Assembly (NCBI GenBank): GCA_947629115.1
Contig: CANRCL010000032.1
Location: 1 to 11,087 of the forward strand
From: an uncultured Bacilli bacterium
GTDB taxonomy: Bacteria > Bacillota_I > Bacilli_A > RF39 > UBA660
Length of the DNA stretch: 11,087 nucleotides
Direction: 5' to 3'
The translations under genes and the position numbers were made by a program. Below the pieces are notes generated by a model, which was not told the origin of the DNA, did not search any database, and was given only the letters and a program-made list of their open reading frames with translations. Shown piece after piece: positions 1-7,348 of this stretch; within the stretch, counting starts at the first letter, position 1; each line of letters starts with the position of its first letter.

Positions 1-23
1 ATTATTTAAATACTGACAAAATT

Positions 24-54
24 AAAAAAGAACTTGCTTCTAGAACAAATTCTT
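24..54 (-). terminator. Rho-independent terminator of the left surface protein gene
   Basis: Read on the minus strand, AAGAATTTG (54-46) pairs with CAAGTTCTT (36-28) through a 9 bp stem including one G-U pair. The 9-base loop can itself fold as TTCTAGAA. A run of six U follows (29-24). The G-U pair would be a C-A mismatch on the plus strand, so the hairpin works better for the minus-strand gene, which ends 35 bp upstream. Confidence 0.7.
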
Positions 55-88
55 CGATTTTATGATTTTATCCTGATAATTTTTGACG

Positions 89-1366
89 TTAAAAAATTCT
101 AAATGGATTAGATAAGGTACCATCTCCAGTTAATTCTATATTTGAAACTAGATAAAAAGTAGGACAAATTGCATATTTATTATGTAAACTACCATTGCCT
201 AAATGTCCATCAGGAGCAATTGTTGGAGTATGATAATATCCATCATTAACATCTAATCTTGAATAATTCATTGTCCATTCATAACCAATAGCAGAAGCGT
301 CAGTTGGGTGAGTTGCTTCATTATGGCTTAAATGTATCCAACCATTTACTGCTTTAGTATAACTTTCGGGTTTTCCAGCATCAACTTCATTTGTTTTATA
401 GGCATAAAAATAATCTGATAGGTATATTATTCCTAATGGTGCTTCTATTTGCTCATTCCATATATATTTTCCGGTTGGTTTATTTGGACTATCTCCTAAG
501 TTATAATATAATGCTTCACTTTTTCCACTTTCTATTTCATATATTGTATCACCATTATAACCAAATCCACTAAAAGACCTATACCCATATAACCAAGGGT
601 GATTATTTATTATTACTTTTTTTAAATTTTCATTTAAACTATAATAATATGAATTTATGTCATTTAAATTTGGCTCTGCTGAATTTTCATTTTTACCATT
701 TAACTTTTGATTTATTAAACTTTGGGCCCATTTTATATCAGTTTTATTGTCACTCCACCATTGTATAGCATTAGTTAATGCCGTTTTCTTTATTACTTTT
801 AATTCTCCTTGAGCATTTATTCCAATTATTCTATACATACTATCATTTGTATCGGCACTACACTCTTCTGTATTACAGCAATTTTCTCCTAAACATATAT
901 AATTTCTTACATCGTCTGTATATAATCCTTGATACCTATACATTCCACCGGTTAATTCTTTAGATATATGATTATCTGTATCTTTACTTCTTAAATAACT
1001 TATATTTGGTTCTATATCATAGTATAAATAACAATAACTTGTCTTACTTGTATCTAGTAGTGCTATATAATTTTCATAATCATAATCTAATATTCCATCT
1101 ATTTTTTTACCATTTATATCTGTACAACTACTTTTTTCTTTATTAAATACATAACCCTCTGTTGGTAATTCTCCATCACTTTCTTGATAATCTCCATTAT
1201 CTTGTTCTAACATTAATGCAAATTGTTTCTTATTATTTTGTTCTTTTATTTTTAATTTAGGTAATTCTTTATATTCTTCTTTTTTATTAGATATCAAAAA
1301 TATACTAGTTATCGTTATCAATAAAAGTATTATTCCTAGCAATATTTTTTTATTATTTCTTCTCAT
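89..1366 (-). CDS. Membrane-anchored surface protein, paralogue of the right-hand surface protein
   Basis: The 425-residue product begins with MRRNNKK and one hydrophobic segment (about 8-26). There is no lipobox cysteine, so a signal anchor or uncleaved signal is likely, with the rest outside the cell. Residues 49-117 form a small domain with the landmarks ALML, P-T-EGY, a C-x-DI-NG-x-x-I-x-GI stretch and YCYLYYD; this recurs in the protein at 9038-10891. Residues ~141-425 form a second domain with YICLG, MYRIIGI (178-184), LKVIKK, a tryptophan/tyrosine-rich middle and an ending like CPTFYLVSN (401-409) plus GDGTLSNPF. From memory this resembles uncharacterised DUF6273-like domains of gut Firmicutes, which I could not verify. 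There is no LPXTG motif or C-terminal membrane segment. It is a single-gene unit: own promoter with a G8 spacer tract, weak ribosome site (GAGAGATG), terminator at 24-54. Function unknown. Confidence 0.85.
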   Translation of the reverse strand: MRRNNKKILLGIILLLITITSIFLISNKKEEYKELPKLKIKEQNNKKQFALMLEQDNGDYQESDGELPTEGYVFNKEKSSCTDINGKKIDGILDYDYENYIALLDTSKTSYCYLYYDIEPNISYLRSKDTDNHISKELTGGMYRYQGLYTDDVRNYICLGENCCNTEECSADTNDSMYRIIGINAQGELKVIKKTALTNAIQWWSDNKTDIKWAQSLINQKLNGKNENSAEPNLNDINSYYYSLNENLKKVIINNHPWLYGYRSFSGFGYNGDTIYEIESGKSEALYYNLGDSPNKPTGKYIWNEQIEAPLGIIYLSDYFYAYKTNEVDAGKPESYTKAVNGWIHLSHNEATHPTDASAIGYEWTMNYSRLDVNDGYYHTPTIAPDGHLGNGSLHNKYAICPTFYLVSNIELTGDGTLSNPFRIF

Positions 1367-1392
1367 AAAACATCTCTCTATTCTATGAGTTT

Positions 1393-1420
1393 ATTATAAA
1401 ATATTACCCCCCCCAGTCAA
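1393..1420 (-). promoter_or_regulatory. Promoter of the left surface protein gene, with a G8 tract in its spacer
   Basis: On the minus strand TTGACT (1420-1415) is followed by a 16 bp spacer and a perfect TATAAT (1398-1393), with the start codon 26 bp further on. The first eight spacer bases are all G (C at 1407-1414 on the plus strand), the only such run in this AT-rich window. Gain of one G would give the 17 bp spacer optimal for the main sigma factor. Strand-slippage tuning of expression is therefore plausible. Confidence 0.75.
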
Positions 1421-1430
1421 CATTTTTTTG

Positions 1431-1459
1431 TTGTTCTTTAATAAATTAAACCTTATAAT
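1431..1459 (+). promoter_or_regulatory. Putative acpS promoter
   Basis: A consensus TATAAT (1454-1459) lies 17 bp after a weak -35 candidate TTGTTC (1431-1436). The acpS ribosome binding site AGGTGG (1466-1471) sits 6 bases before its ATG at 1478. This leaves a very short leader. The promoter is divergent from that of the left surface protein, and both share the 111 bp intergenic region. Confidence 0.55.
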
Positions 1460-1477
1460 TAATGTAGGTGGTTAAAT

Positions 1478-1834
1478 ATGATTTCTAATGGTATAGATTT
1501 AATTAATATTGATAGATTTAAAAATTTAATAAATAATCCTACTTTTTTAAATAATAATTTTACTAATAATGAACTTGATTATATTAAAAAGGCTAATCAA
1601 AACATTTTAACAATGGCGGGAATATATGCTAGTAAAGAAGCCTTATTAAAAGCCTTAAAAAAAGGAATTAATGATTATTCTTTAAAAGATATTGAAATTC
1701 TTCATACTGATAATTCGGCTCCTTATATAAATTTACATAATAACATTAAAAAAGATATAGATTTTAAAAATATTTCTCTATCTATATCTCACGATGGTAA
1801 TTATGCTATTGCTATGATATTAATCTTGTTCTAA
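1478..1834 (+). CDS. acpS: Holo-[acyl-carrier-protein] synthase
   Basis: AcpS transfers 4'-phosphopantetheine from CoA to the conserved serine of carrier proteins in the cytoplasm. At 118 residues it has the normal family length. The N-terminal GIDLINIDR holds the Mg-binding aspartate (Asp7). ASKEALLKAL (51-60) holds the second metal ligand (Glu54). SISHDGNYAIAM near the C-terminus is the conserved closing motif. ATG at 1478 has a good AGGTGG site. The gene lies alone on the plus strand, converges on the Dlt-like operon and overlaps the 3' end of its last gene by 15 bp (1820-1834). It probably serves fatty-acid ACP as a housekeeping enzyme and should also activate the carrier protein at 4365-4595. 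No terminator is visible after it, so transcripts from both sides would run antisense into each other. Confidence 0.95.
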   Translation: MISNGIDLINIDRFKNLINNPTFLNNNFTNNELDYIKKANQNILTMAGIYASKEALLKALKKGINDYSLKDIEILHTDNSAPYINLHNNIKKDIDFKNISLSISHDGNYAIAMILILF

Positions 1835-2770
1835 TTCTTTACTATATATTTCATAACTCATATTCCAAGAATCATAATTTTTATCATTACGGTGGTCAAC
1901 AAATAAATTACTTTCTTGCAAATAATTACCTAGATAATTAGATACTTTAATTGCTCCTTTATAATTTAAATGGTCCCCTTTATCTTTAGTTTCTGTTTGC
2001 CAATCAATATTTAAAATATTATCGATATTTAAATCAATAAATTCAATTTTATTAATGTTTGCTAAATTTTGGGCTCCTAGATGTTTAGCATAACTCCAAC
2101 TTTTCATATTAGGAGTACTAATTAATACTAATTTTACATTATTCTTCCGACAATAATCTACCATTTTCTCAAAATATTCAACATTAACATCGGGTATCTT
2201 TTTGGCTTTAGTAGTTAATTTCATATAATCTTTATTTTTAGCCTTTTTAACTGTTGTTATATATTTATAACCTTTATTAGCGTTTATTTCATTAAAATTA
2301 TTATCATTATTTAAAAATTTAAATAATACTTTTTTCCAATTATTATGATAGTTAAAAATAGGAAAACTATGTTCAGCATTTTTATAAAGTTCTAAATACC
2401 AAGCCTTATTTTTAGGATTACGATATAAAACATTGGCTTCAAAAAATACTATTTTAGGATGTTGACTTTCTACAATATATTGTAAATTTTTATAAGAGTC
2501 TTTAATTAATTGAGCAGCATTAGCAACATCAAACATTGTATAACCATAATTATTCCATATTTCCATAGGAGAAATAGATGTATAAATTAAACTATCTCCA
2601 ATTACGACGGCATCAATAGTATTTTCAGTTTCACTTAATATTTCATTATTAGCAATTTTTAACATACCATATTTTTTCAAATTTTTTTGAGGCACTAATA
2701 AATAAGTTAAACCCTCAAGAATTAAAACTAAAATTAAAACAAATAATATACTTTTTATCACATTTTTCAT
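1820..2770 (-). CDS. SGNH-family membrane protein, DltD-like partner of the MBOAT
   Basis: The 316-residue product has one N-terminal membrane anchor (about 5-26) and an extracellular SGNH-hydrolase-like domain. VVIGDSLIY (55-63) carries the nucleophile-type Ser60. NAAQ (84-87) fits block II. GDHLNYKGA (265-273) gives the Asp266-x-His267 catalytic pair region. In Dlt systems DltD works with DltB at the outer membrane face to move the cargo onto lipoteichoic acid, and such SGNH proteins also accompany AlgI-type MBOATs in polysaccharide acylation. At 316 residues it is about 100 shorter than typical DltD, closer to the short SGNH partners of AlgI-like proteins. It is the last gene of the operon; its AGGTGA ribosome site overlaps the MBOAT stop codon, 8 bp between genes. 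The target polymer cannot be read from sequence. A symbol dltD is avoided because the family assignment is by analogy. Confidence 0.85.
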   Translation of the reverse strand: MKNVIKSILFVLILVLILEGLTYLLVPQKNLKKYGMLKIANNEILSETENTIDAVVIGDSLIYTSISPMEIWNNYGYTMFDVANAAQLIKDSYKNLQYIVESQHPKIVFFEANVLYRNPKNKAWYLELYKNAEHSFPIFNYHNNWKKVLFKFLNNDNNFNEINANKGYKYITTVKKAKNKDYMKLTTKAKKIPDVNVEYFEKMVDYCRKNNVKLVLISTPNMKSWSYAKHLGAQNLANINKIEFIDLNIDNILNIDWQTETKDKGDHLNYKGAIKVSNYLGNYLQESNLFVDHRNDKNYDSWNMSYEIYSKELEQD

Positions 2771-2778
2771 TGTATCAC

Positions 2779-4365
2779 CTAAAAATCTGCATATATTGGG
2801 TCAACCGGAGCATAACCAGGACCATAAGCCCCAAAAATTACAATACTAACAATTAAAGCATAATAAAGTATCCATCTTATAACTATATTTTTATTACTAA
2901 TATTCTCCCGAACATTTATACCCTTTTCTTTAAGTAAACTCATAATAAATATAAATACTAACGCAATTAGAATAATGGCATAATCTTTAATATCTAATCC
3001 TAAACTAAATATTTCTTTATTAAATTTAACAAAAGTAAAGTTTGTAAAAATACCTTTTAACATACCAAAGGCTACTTTAAGAGTTGGGGCTCTAAAAATT
3101 AATTCTCCTATGACAACTAAAAAGGAAGTTTTAATTATTTGAACTAATTTATATATTTTATTTTGCCGATTTATTTTTAACTTTTCACAAGTTTTAGCAA
3201 TTAATGGTTCAAAAATATCACCTAGTAAAATTAAAACAAAATGATAATAACCAAAGACTAAAAATGTATAACCGGCTCCATGCCATAAACCATTTAAAGA
3301 CCATACAGCAAATAAAGCCACTGCTCCCATAAATAAAGAGGATATACGATTACCAATATTTTTTCTTAAAAATGTCGATATCTTTTTAACTGGTTTAGAT
3401 AAAGATACGGGATAAAATATATAATTTTTAAACCATAAACCTAAACTAATATGCCATCTGGACCAAAATTCAGATATATTTTTAGAAAAGAATGGGGCTT
3501 TAAAATTCTCGGGAATATTTATATTAAACATTTCGGCGGAACCAATAACAACATCCATTGTTCCAGAAAATTCCATATAAAGTAAAATAGTATAGAATAA
3601 GGCTCCTAAAAAAATAATTGGTCCACTATAATTTAAATAATTTAAAAAGATTAATTTAACAAAAATATTTAATCTATCAGCAATAACATATTTTTTAAAT
3701 AAACCAAAAAATATTCTTTGATAGCCAAAACAAAAATTATGATAAGATACTCTATTTCCATTCCAAAGTGTATTACTTACTTCTTCATATCGAGTAATTG
3801 GTCCTTCCATAATTGTAGGAAAGAAAGCCAAATATAAGCAAACTTTTAAAATGTTTTTCTCGGCTGGGATTTTTTCATTATAGACATCTATCAAATAAGA
3901 TATGGCTTGTAAAGTATAAAAAGATATTCCTACGGGAGATAAATGTTTAATTATTTTAAAACTATAATCTATTTTAAACCAACTTAATAAACTATTAGTA
4001 ATATTTTTAAAGAAACCTAAATATTTAAAGAAAAATAAAAATGCTACATTAAAAAGAATTGTTATGATTAAAATTATTCGCTTTTGTTTTTTATATTTTT
4101 CTTTAATTATTTTTCTTTCTTCTTTATTAGTCTCCTCTAATACTTTATCTTTTTTTAAATTAATATTATAGATTACTCTACCAGATAAATATATTGATAA
4201 TGATGATAGTAGTAAAAAGATAATTAACCATTTACTAATTAAAAAGAAAAAAGTATAACTTGCAATTAATAAAACAATACTTCGTAATTTTTTAGGAATA
4301 ATATTATATACAATAACAACTATTGGTAAAAACAAAAAGACATATATAATATTAAGATATGACAT
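2779..4365 (-). CDS. MBOAT-family membrane O-acyltransferase (DltB/AlgI-like)
   Basis: A polytopic membrane protein of 528 residues that would move an acyl group from the carrier protein across the membrane to a hydroxyl on an exported polymer. Family marks are SPVGISFYTLQAISYLIDVY (143-162), FFPTIMEGPITRYEE (181-195), FWSRWHISLGLWFKNYIFYP (300-319) and the catalytic histidine in LWHGAGY (His362). It is over 100 residues longer than DltB and matches AlgI-type transferases in size. The extra length includes a strongly charged Lys/Glu loop (about 70-97), C-terminal membrane helices and a GAYGPGY tail ending FGAYGPGYAPVDPIYADF. Its ATG overlaps the carrier-protein stop codon by one base (TAATG), implying coupled translation. 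It is the core of the tailoring operon. Confidence 0.92.
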   Translation of the reverse strand: MSYLNIIYVFLFLPIVVIVYNIIPKKLRSIVLLIASYTFFFLISKWLIIFLLLSSLSIYLSGRVIYNINLKKDKVLEETNKEERKIIKEKYKKQKRIILIITILFNVAFLFFFKYLGFFKNITNSLLSWFKIDYSFKIIKHLSPVGISFYTLQAISYLIDVYNEKIPAEKNILKVCLYLAFFPTIMEGPITRYEEVSNTLWNGNRVSYHNFCFGYQRIFFGLFKKYVIADRLNIFVKLIFLNYLNYSGPIIFLGALFYTILLYMEFSGTMDVVIGSAEMFNINIPENFKAPFFSKNISEFWSRWHISLGLWFKNYIFYPVSLSKPVKKISTFLRKNIGNRISSLFMGAVALFAVWSLNGLWHGAGYTFLVFGYYHFVLILLGDIFEPLIAKTCEKLKINRQNKIYKLVQIIKTSFLVVIGELIFRAPTLKVAFGMLKGIFTNFTFVKFNKEIFSLGLDIKDYAIILIALVFIFIMSLLKEKGINVRENISNKNIVIRWILYYALIVSIVIFGAYGPGYAPVDPIYADF

Positions 4366-4595
4366 TATTCTTCCTCTTGTAGTCTTTCAATTAATTCCCA
4401 GATTTTTTTAGCCGAATTAAAATTAGCCGGGATGATTTCAACTGTTGGAATAATAACATCAAATTCGTCTTCTATTTCACTTATTAAAGATAAAATAGTT
4501 AAGGAATCTAAATATCTCCCATCTACTAAATTCTCACAAGTATTATAATCTACTTCTGGTTGTAATTCTTCTAATATATTAATTAATTTTTCCAT
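4365..4595 (-). CDS. DltC-like acyl/aminoacyl carrier protein
   Basis: A 76-residue cytoplasmic carrier protein that holds its cargo as a thioester on phosphopantetheine. The attachment serine is Ser31 in YLDSLTIL; the common carrier motif is DSL and DltC has DSF. The following EFDVIIPTVEIIPANFNSA (44-62) is close to the DltC helix II-III region. I start it at ATG 4595 rather than the in-frame GTG at 4604, because the Shine-Dalgarno AGGAG (4608-4604) is 8 bases before the ATG and would overlap the GTG. It sits between the decarboxylase and the MBOAT, as expected for the shuttle between cytoplasmic loading and membrane transfer. AcpS (1478-1834) is the obvious activating enzyme. Confidence 0.93.
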   Translation of the reverse strand: MEKLINILEELQPEVDYNTCENLVDGRYLDSLTILSLISEIEDEFDVIIPTVEIIPANFNSAKKIWELIERLQEEE

Positions 4596-4603
4596 CTTTA
4601 TCA

Positions 4604-4608
4604 CTCCT
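4604..4608 (-). promoter_or_regulatory. Ribosome binding site that fixes the carrier-protein start
   Basis: AGGAG on the minus strand shares its first three bases with the decarboxylase stop codon (TAG at 4609-4607) and lies 8 bases before ATG 4595. The embedding means ribosomes terminating on the decarboxylase can reinitiate on the carrier protein. It also rules against GTG 4604 as the start, since that codon begins inside the AGGAG. Confidence 0.75.
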
Positions 4609-5770
4609 ATTCATATTTTGGAAAATTAAGTTCACTAGTTGAAAATGTATCTCTTACTAAAATAGTTTCATCTTGACTTTTTAAAATAACTTTAGGTAAA
4701 TCACGACTTAAAAATAAAGATATTCCCTCGGTTGCTGAATAAGCCCCGACATTTTTAAAAGCGAAAATATCACCTAATTCTAATTTTTTAGTTTTAATAT
4801 TTTTTACTAAAATATCATTTATCGTACAAAGTGAACCACATAAATTATAAGTAATTAATTCATCATTATTTTTACTTGATATAATTTCATAATAAGGAAT
4901 TTTCATTGCCATTGTTTGTCCATAATAAACTAAATGATTTATTCCACCATCAAGGATTACAAAATTACCACATTTATTTGTTTTCATATCGACAACTTTA
5001 GTTAAATAAGTACCACAAGAAGAAGCAATACTTCGACCAATTTCTAAAGTTATTTTTTTATCAACAGTATCTAAAATATCTTTTAAATTATTTAAAAATT
5101 CTTCTTCATTAAATTCATCATCTTGAAAATAATAGATTGGCAGTCCTGGTCCATATTCAATTTCTTTGATGGGAAAATTTAATTCATTTTCTATTTTAGA
5201 TACTAATTCTTTTAATTTAGTAATTTCTTTAGTAATTCTTGTTAAGGAATGTTTTTGAGTTCCACTAAAATACTCTATTCCATCTATGGTAATTAACTTA
5301 TTTTGATGATTTTTAATAATATCTAATAATTCTTCTTCTGTTATACCAAATTGATTACCACTTGTAAGTCTTAATAAAATATGCATATTTCTTTTATATT
5401 TTTGAGTTAATTCATTTAATAGATTATATTGATTTACAGATTCAATTGTATATTTTAATATATCATCATAATTTTTTACCATTTCTTCGATAGTTTGTCT
5501 ATCTTTATATACTCCCGAGATAACCATTTTTTGATGATTAATATTTAATTTATGACAAATAGCAAATTCTCCGGGACTACATATTTCATAACGAGCAACA
5601 CTATTTTCTAAACATTTAGCAATAAAAGTATTGGCTTTAACGGCATAAACTAAATCATATTTATTACCTAATTTATTTTTTAAATAATCTACTCTTTTTA
5701 ATAAAATATCTATATCATAAACATAACTTGGAGTACCATATTTTTCTATTATTGAATTCATATTATGCAT
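4607..5770 (-). CDS. PLP-dependent fold-III amino acid decarboxylase (group IV; DAPDC/BtrK-like)
   Basis: The 387-residue protein follows the diaminopimelate/ornithine decarboxylase plan. YAVKAN holds the PLP lysine (Lys45). SGNQFGI (137-143) and YGPGLP (206-211, phosphate-binding glycine-rich stretch) follow, then EIGRS (243-247, usually EPGR), CGSLCTINDIL with Cys315 and Asp319 (the C-x-x-x-D acid site) and GAYSATEG with Tyr344. The usual PLP-stacking histidine (HIGS or HVGS) is replaced, the segment reading GIEYFSGTQ (164-172). As I recall, this SGTQ form is nearer to enzymes acting on carrier-bound amino acids such as BtrK than to lysA. Family chemistry is removal of an alpha-carboxylate as CO2; the substrate here is unknown. 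No such enzyme belongs to the standard dlt operon. The start overlaps the upstream gene by 8 bp and AAGGAGG sits 6 bases before its ATG. A racemase is the main alternative, but the C-x-x-x-D site argues for a decarboxylase. Confidence 0.85.
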   Translation of the reverse strand: MHNMNSIIEKYGTPSYVYDIDILLKRVDYLKNKLGNKYDLVYAVKANTFIAKCLENSVARYEICSPGEFAICHKLNINHQKMVISGVYKDRQTIEEMVKNYDDILKYTIESVNQYNLLNELTQKYKRNMHILLRLTSGNQFGITEEELLDIIKNHQNKLITIDGIEYFSGTQKHSLTRITKEITKLKELVSKIENELNFPIKEIEYGPGLPIYYFQDDEFNEEEFLNNLKDILDTVDKKITLEIGRSIASSCGTYLTKVVDMKTNKCGNFVILDGGINHLVYYGQTMAMKIPYYEIISSKNNDELITYNLCGSLCTINDILVKNIKTKKLELGDIFAFKNVGAYSATEGISLFLSRDLPKVILKSQDETILVRDTFSTSELNFPKYE

Positions 5771-7283
5771 TTACGGCCTCCTTATTTTTAGATTTCATTA
5801 ATTCTTGACGGTCAATTTTACCATTTTTAGTTAAAGGAAATTCTTCTAATTTAATTAATTTAGTTGGTATCATATAAGTTGGTAATGTTTCTTTTAATTT
5901 TAAATGTAATTCTTTTTTATCAATATTTCCTAAATAAAATCCATATAGTAAAGATTTTTCTTCGTCAAAGATACAACAACTTCTTATTACTTCTTTAATA
6001 TCCATCATGGCTTTTTCTATTTCTTCTAATTCAATGCGATGACCTAAATATTTAATTTGAAAATCTTTACGACCGTTAAAAACAATTTCTCCAAGTTCAT
6101 TATAAAAACCTAAATCACCAGTTAAATAAACATTTTCTAAATAACTATCATTGTTAGGATTTTTAACAAAATGTTTATTAGTTTGTTCTGGATTATTATA
6201 ATATCCTAAACCTAGGGCAGTTCCCATAACACAAATTTCTCCTGAAACGTTTGCATCAGTAATTATGCTTCCCTCTTCATTAAGAAGTAAAACCCGTTCA
6301 TTAGGAAAAGGTATACCAACAGGTATTTTATCACTATATTCTCTTTTAGAATCTATAATATGATATAAACAATTACAAGTAATTTCGGTTGGACCATAAA
6401 CATTAACAAATAATGTATTAGGTAATTTTTCCATCCAAATTCTTAAATGTTTTAAAGGCATAACTTCACCACTAAATAATATTTTATTAACCGTAGTAGG
6501 TACCTTATAATCAAGACCATGAAAAGTAGTTATTAAACATAAAGCCGATACAGCCCAAGTCATTGTTGTAATTTTATTTGCACATATATAATCTAAAAGT
6601 AAGGCGGGATTTGAGAAATATTTTTTTGGAATAATTAATAACGTAGCCCCAACTTTAATAGATGAATATATATCTTTTACGGAAACATCAAAATCAAATG
6701 GTGCTTGATTACCAATAATGTCACTCTCTTGAAAATTAAATAAATTAGTAAAAATATCAATAAAATCTATTACTGACCGATGAGAAATAACTACACCTTT
6801 AGGGACACCAGTTGAACCAGAAGTGAAATTAACATATAAAGGGTCAATATCAATATGTTTTTGATAAACATTAGTTAATACTTTTTCATTAAGTTCATAA
6901 TTTTTTAAATCTTCAATTTTTTGAATATCTAAACCCTTAAATACTTTTTGGGCTAAATCATAATTTTCTTCATTTGTTATGACAACTTTAGACTTTAAGG
7001 TTTCGTTTATTTGTTTTATTCTGATTTCAGGAAGTTCAGGATTAATTAAACTATAAAAAGAACCAGCATAGATGACTCCAAAAAAAGAAATTAAAGCATC
7101 AATTCCTTTATCCATAAAAATAATTATGGGTTCATTAAAATATTTACTTCCTAAATAACTTCCTACTCTTTTACTAAAATGTACCCATTCGGCATAAGTA
7201 ATTTTTTTATCTTCTTCAATAATTGCTATTTTATTTTTATATTTTTTTAAAGAATTTTCTAAATAATCAACAACATTATACAT
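5763..7283 (-). CDS. Amino acid adenylation enzyme (DltA-like)
   Basis: A stand-alone adenylation enzyme of 506 residues, the length of DltA. It would activate an amino acid with ATP and load it on the carrier protein encoded two genes downstream. Motifs in order: FTSGSTGVPKG (A3, 153-163), FDFDVS (A4, 196-201), YGPTE (A5, 296-300), YLTGDLG (A7, 386-392), GRKDFQIKYLGHRIELEEIE (A8, 404-423) and LTKNGKID with catalytic Lys489 (A10). All are intact, so it should be active. By eye-alignment to PheA the pocket residues are D199, V200, K203, S246, L269, S271, V295, C303, N304 and K489. DltA has Met at the K203 position and Cys at the S271 position, so D-alanine is doubtful. Lysine there occurs in some glutamate-type codes. 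It is the first operon gene, behind its own promoter, with AGAGG 4 bases before the ATG. Confidence 0.9.
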   Translation of the reverse strand: MYNVVDYLENSLKKYKNKIAIIEEDKKITYAEWVHFSKRVGSYLGSKYFNEPIIIFMDKGIDALISFFGVIYAGSFYSLINPELPEIRIKQINETLKSKVVITNEENYDLAQKVFKGLDIQKIEDLKNYELNEKVLTNVYQKHIDIDPLYVNFTSGSTGVPKGVVISHRSVIDFIDIFTNLFNFQESDIIGNQAPFDFDVSVKDIYSSIKVGATLLIIPKKYFSNPALLLDYICANKITTMTWAVSALCLITTFHGLDYKVPTTVNKILFSGEVMPLKHLRIWMEKLPNTLFVNVYGPTEITCNCLYHIIDSKREYSDKIPVGIPFPNERVLLLNEEGSIITDANVSGEICVMGTALGLGYYNNPEQTNKHFVKNPNNDSYLENVYLTGDLGFYNELGEIVFNGRKDFQIKYLGHRIELEEIEKAMMDIKEVIRSCCIFDEEKSLLYGFYLGNIDKKELHLKLKETLPTYMIPTKLIKLEEFPLTKNGKIDRQELMKSKNKEAVNA

Positions 7284-7348
7284 ACTACCTCTTCCAATCT
7301 CTTTTATTCAAAGAAAACTAGAAATTTCACAAAAACTTCACTAAACTA

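Noticed and set aside
4596..4604. GTG at 4604 as start of the carrier protein
   Set aside because: The GTG overlaps the AGGAG ribosome site, whereas ATG at 4595 is correctly spaced 8 bases after it.
4607..5770. Alanine racemase supplying D-Ala for a standard dlt operon
   Set aside because: Fold III is shared, but the EIGR, C-x-x-x-D and GAY motifs follow the decarboxylase branch, and the length fits it as well.
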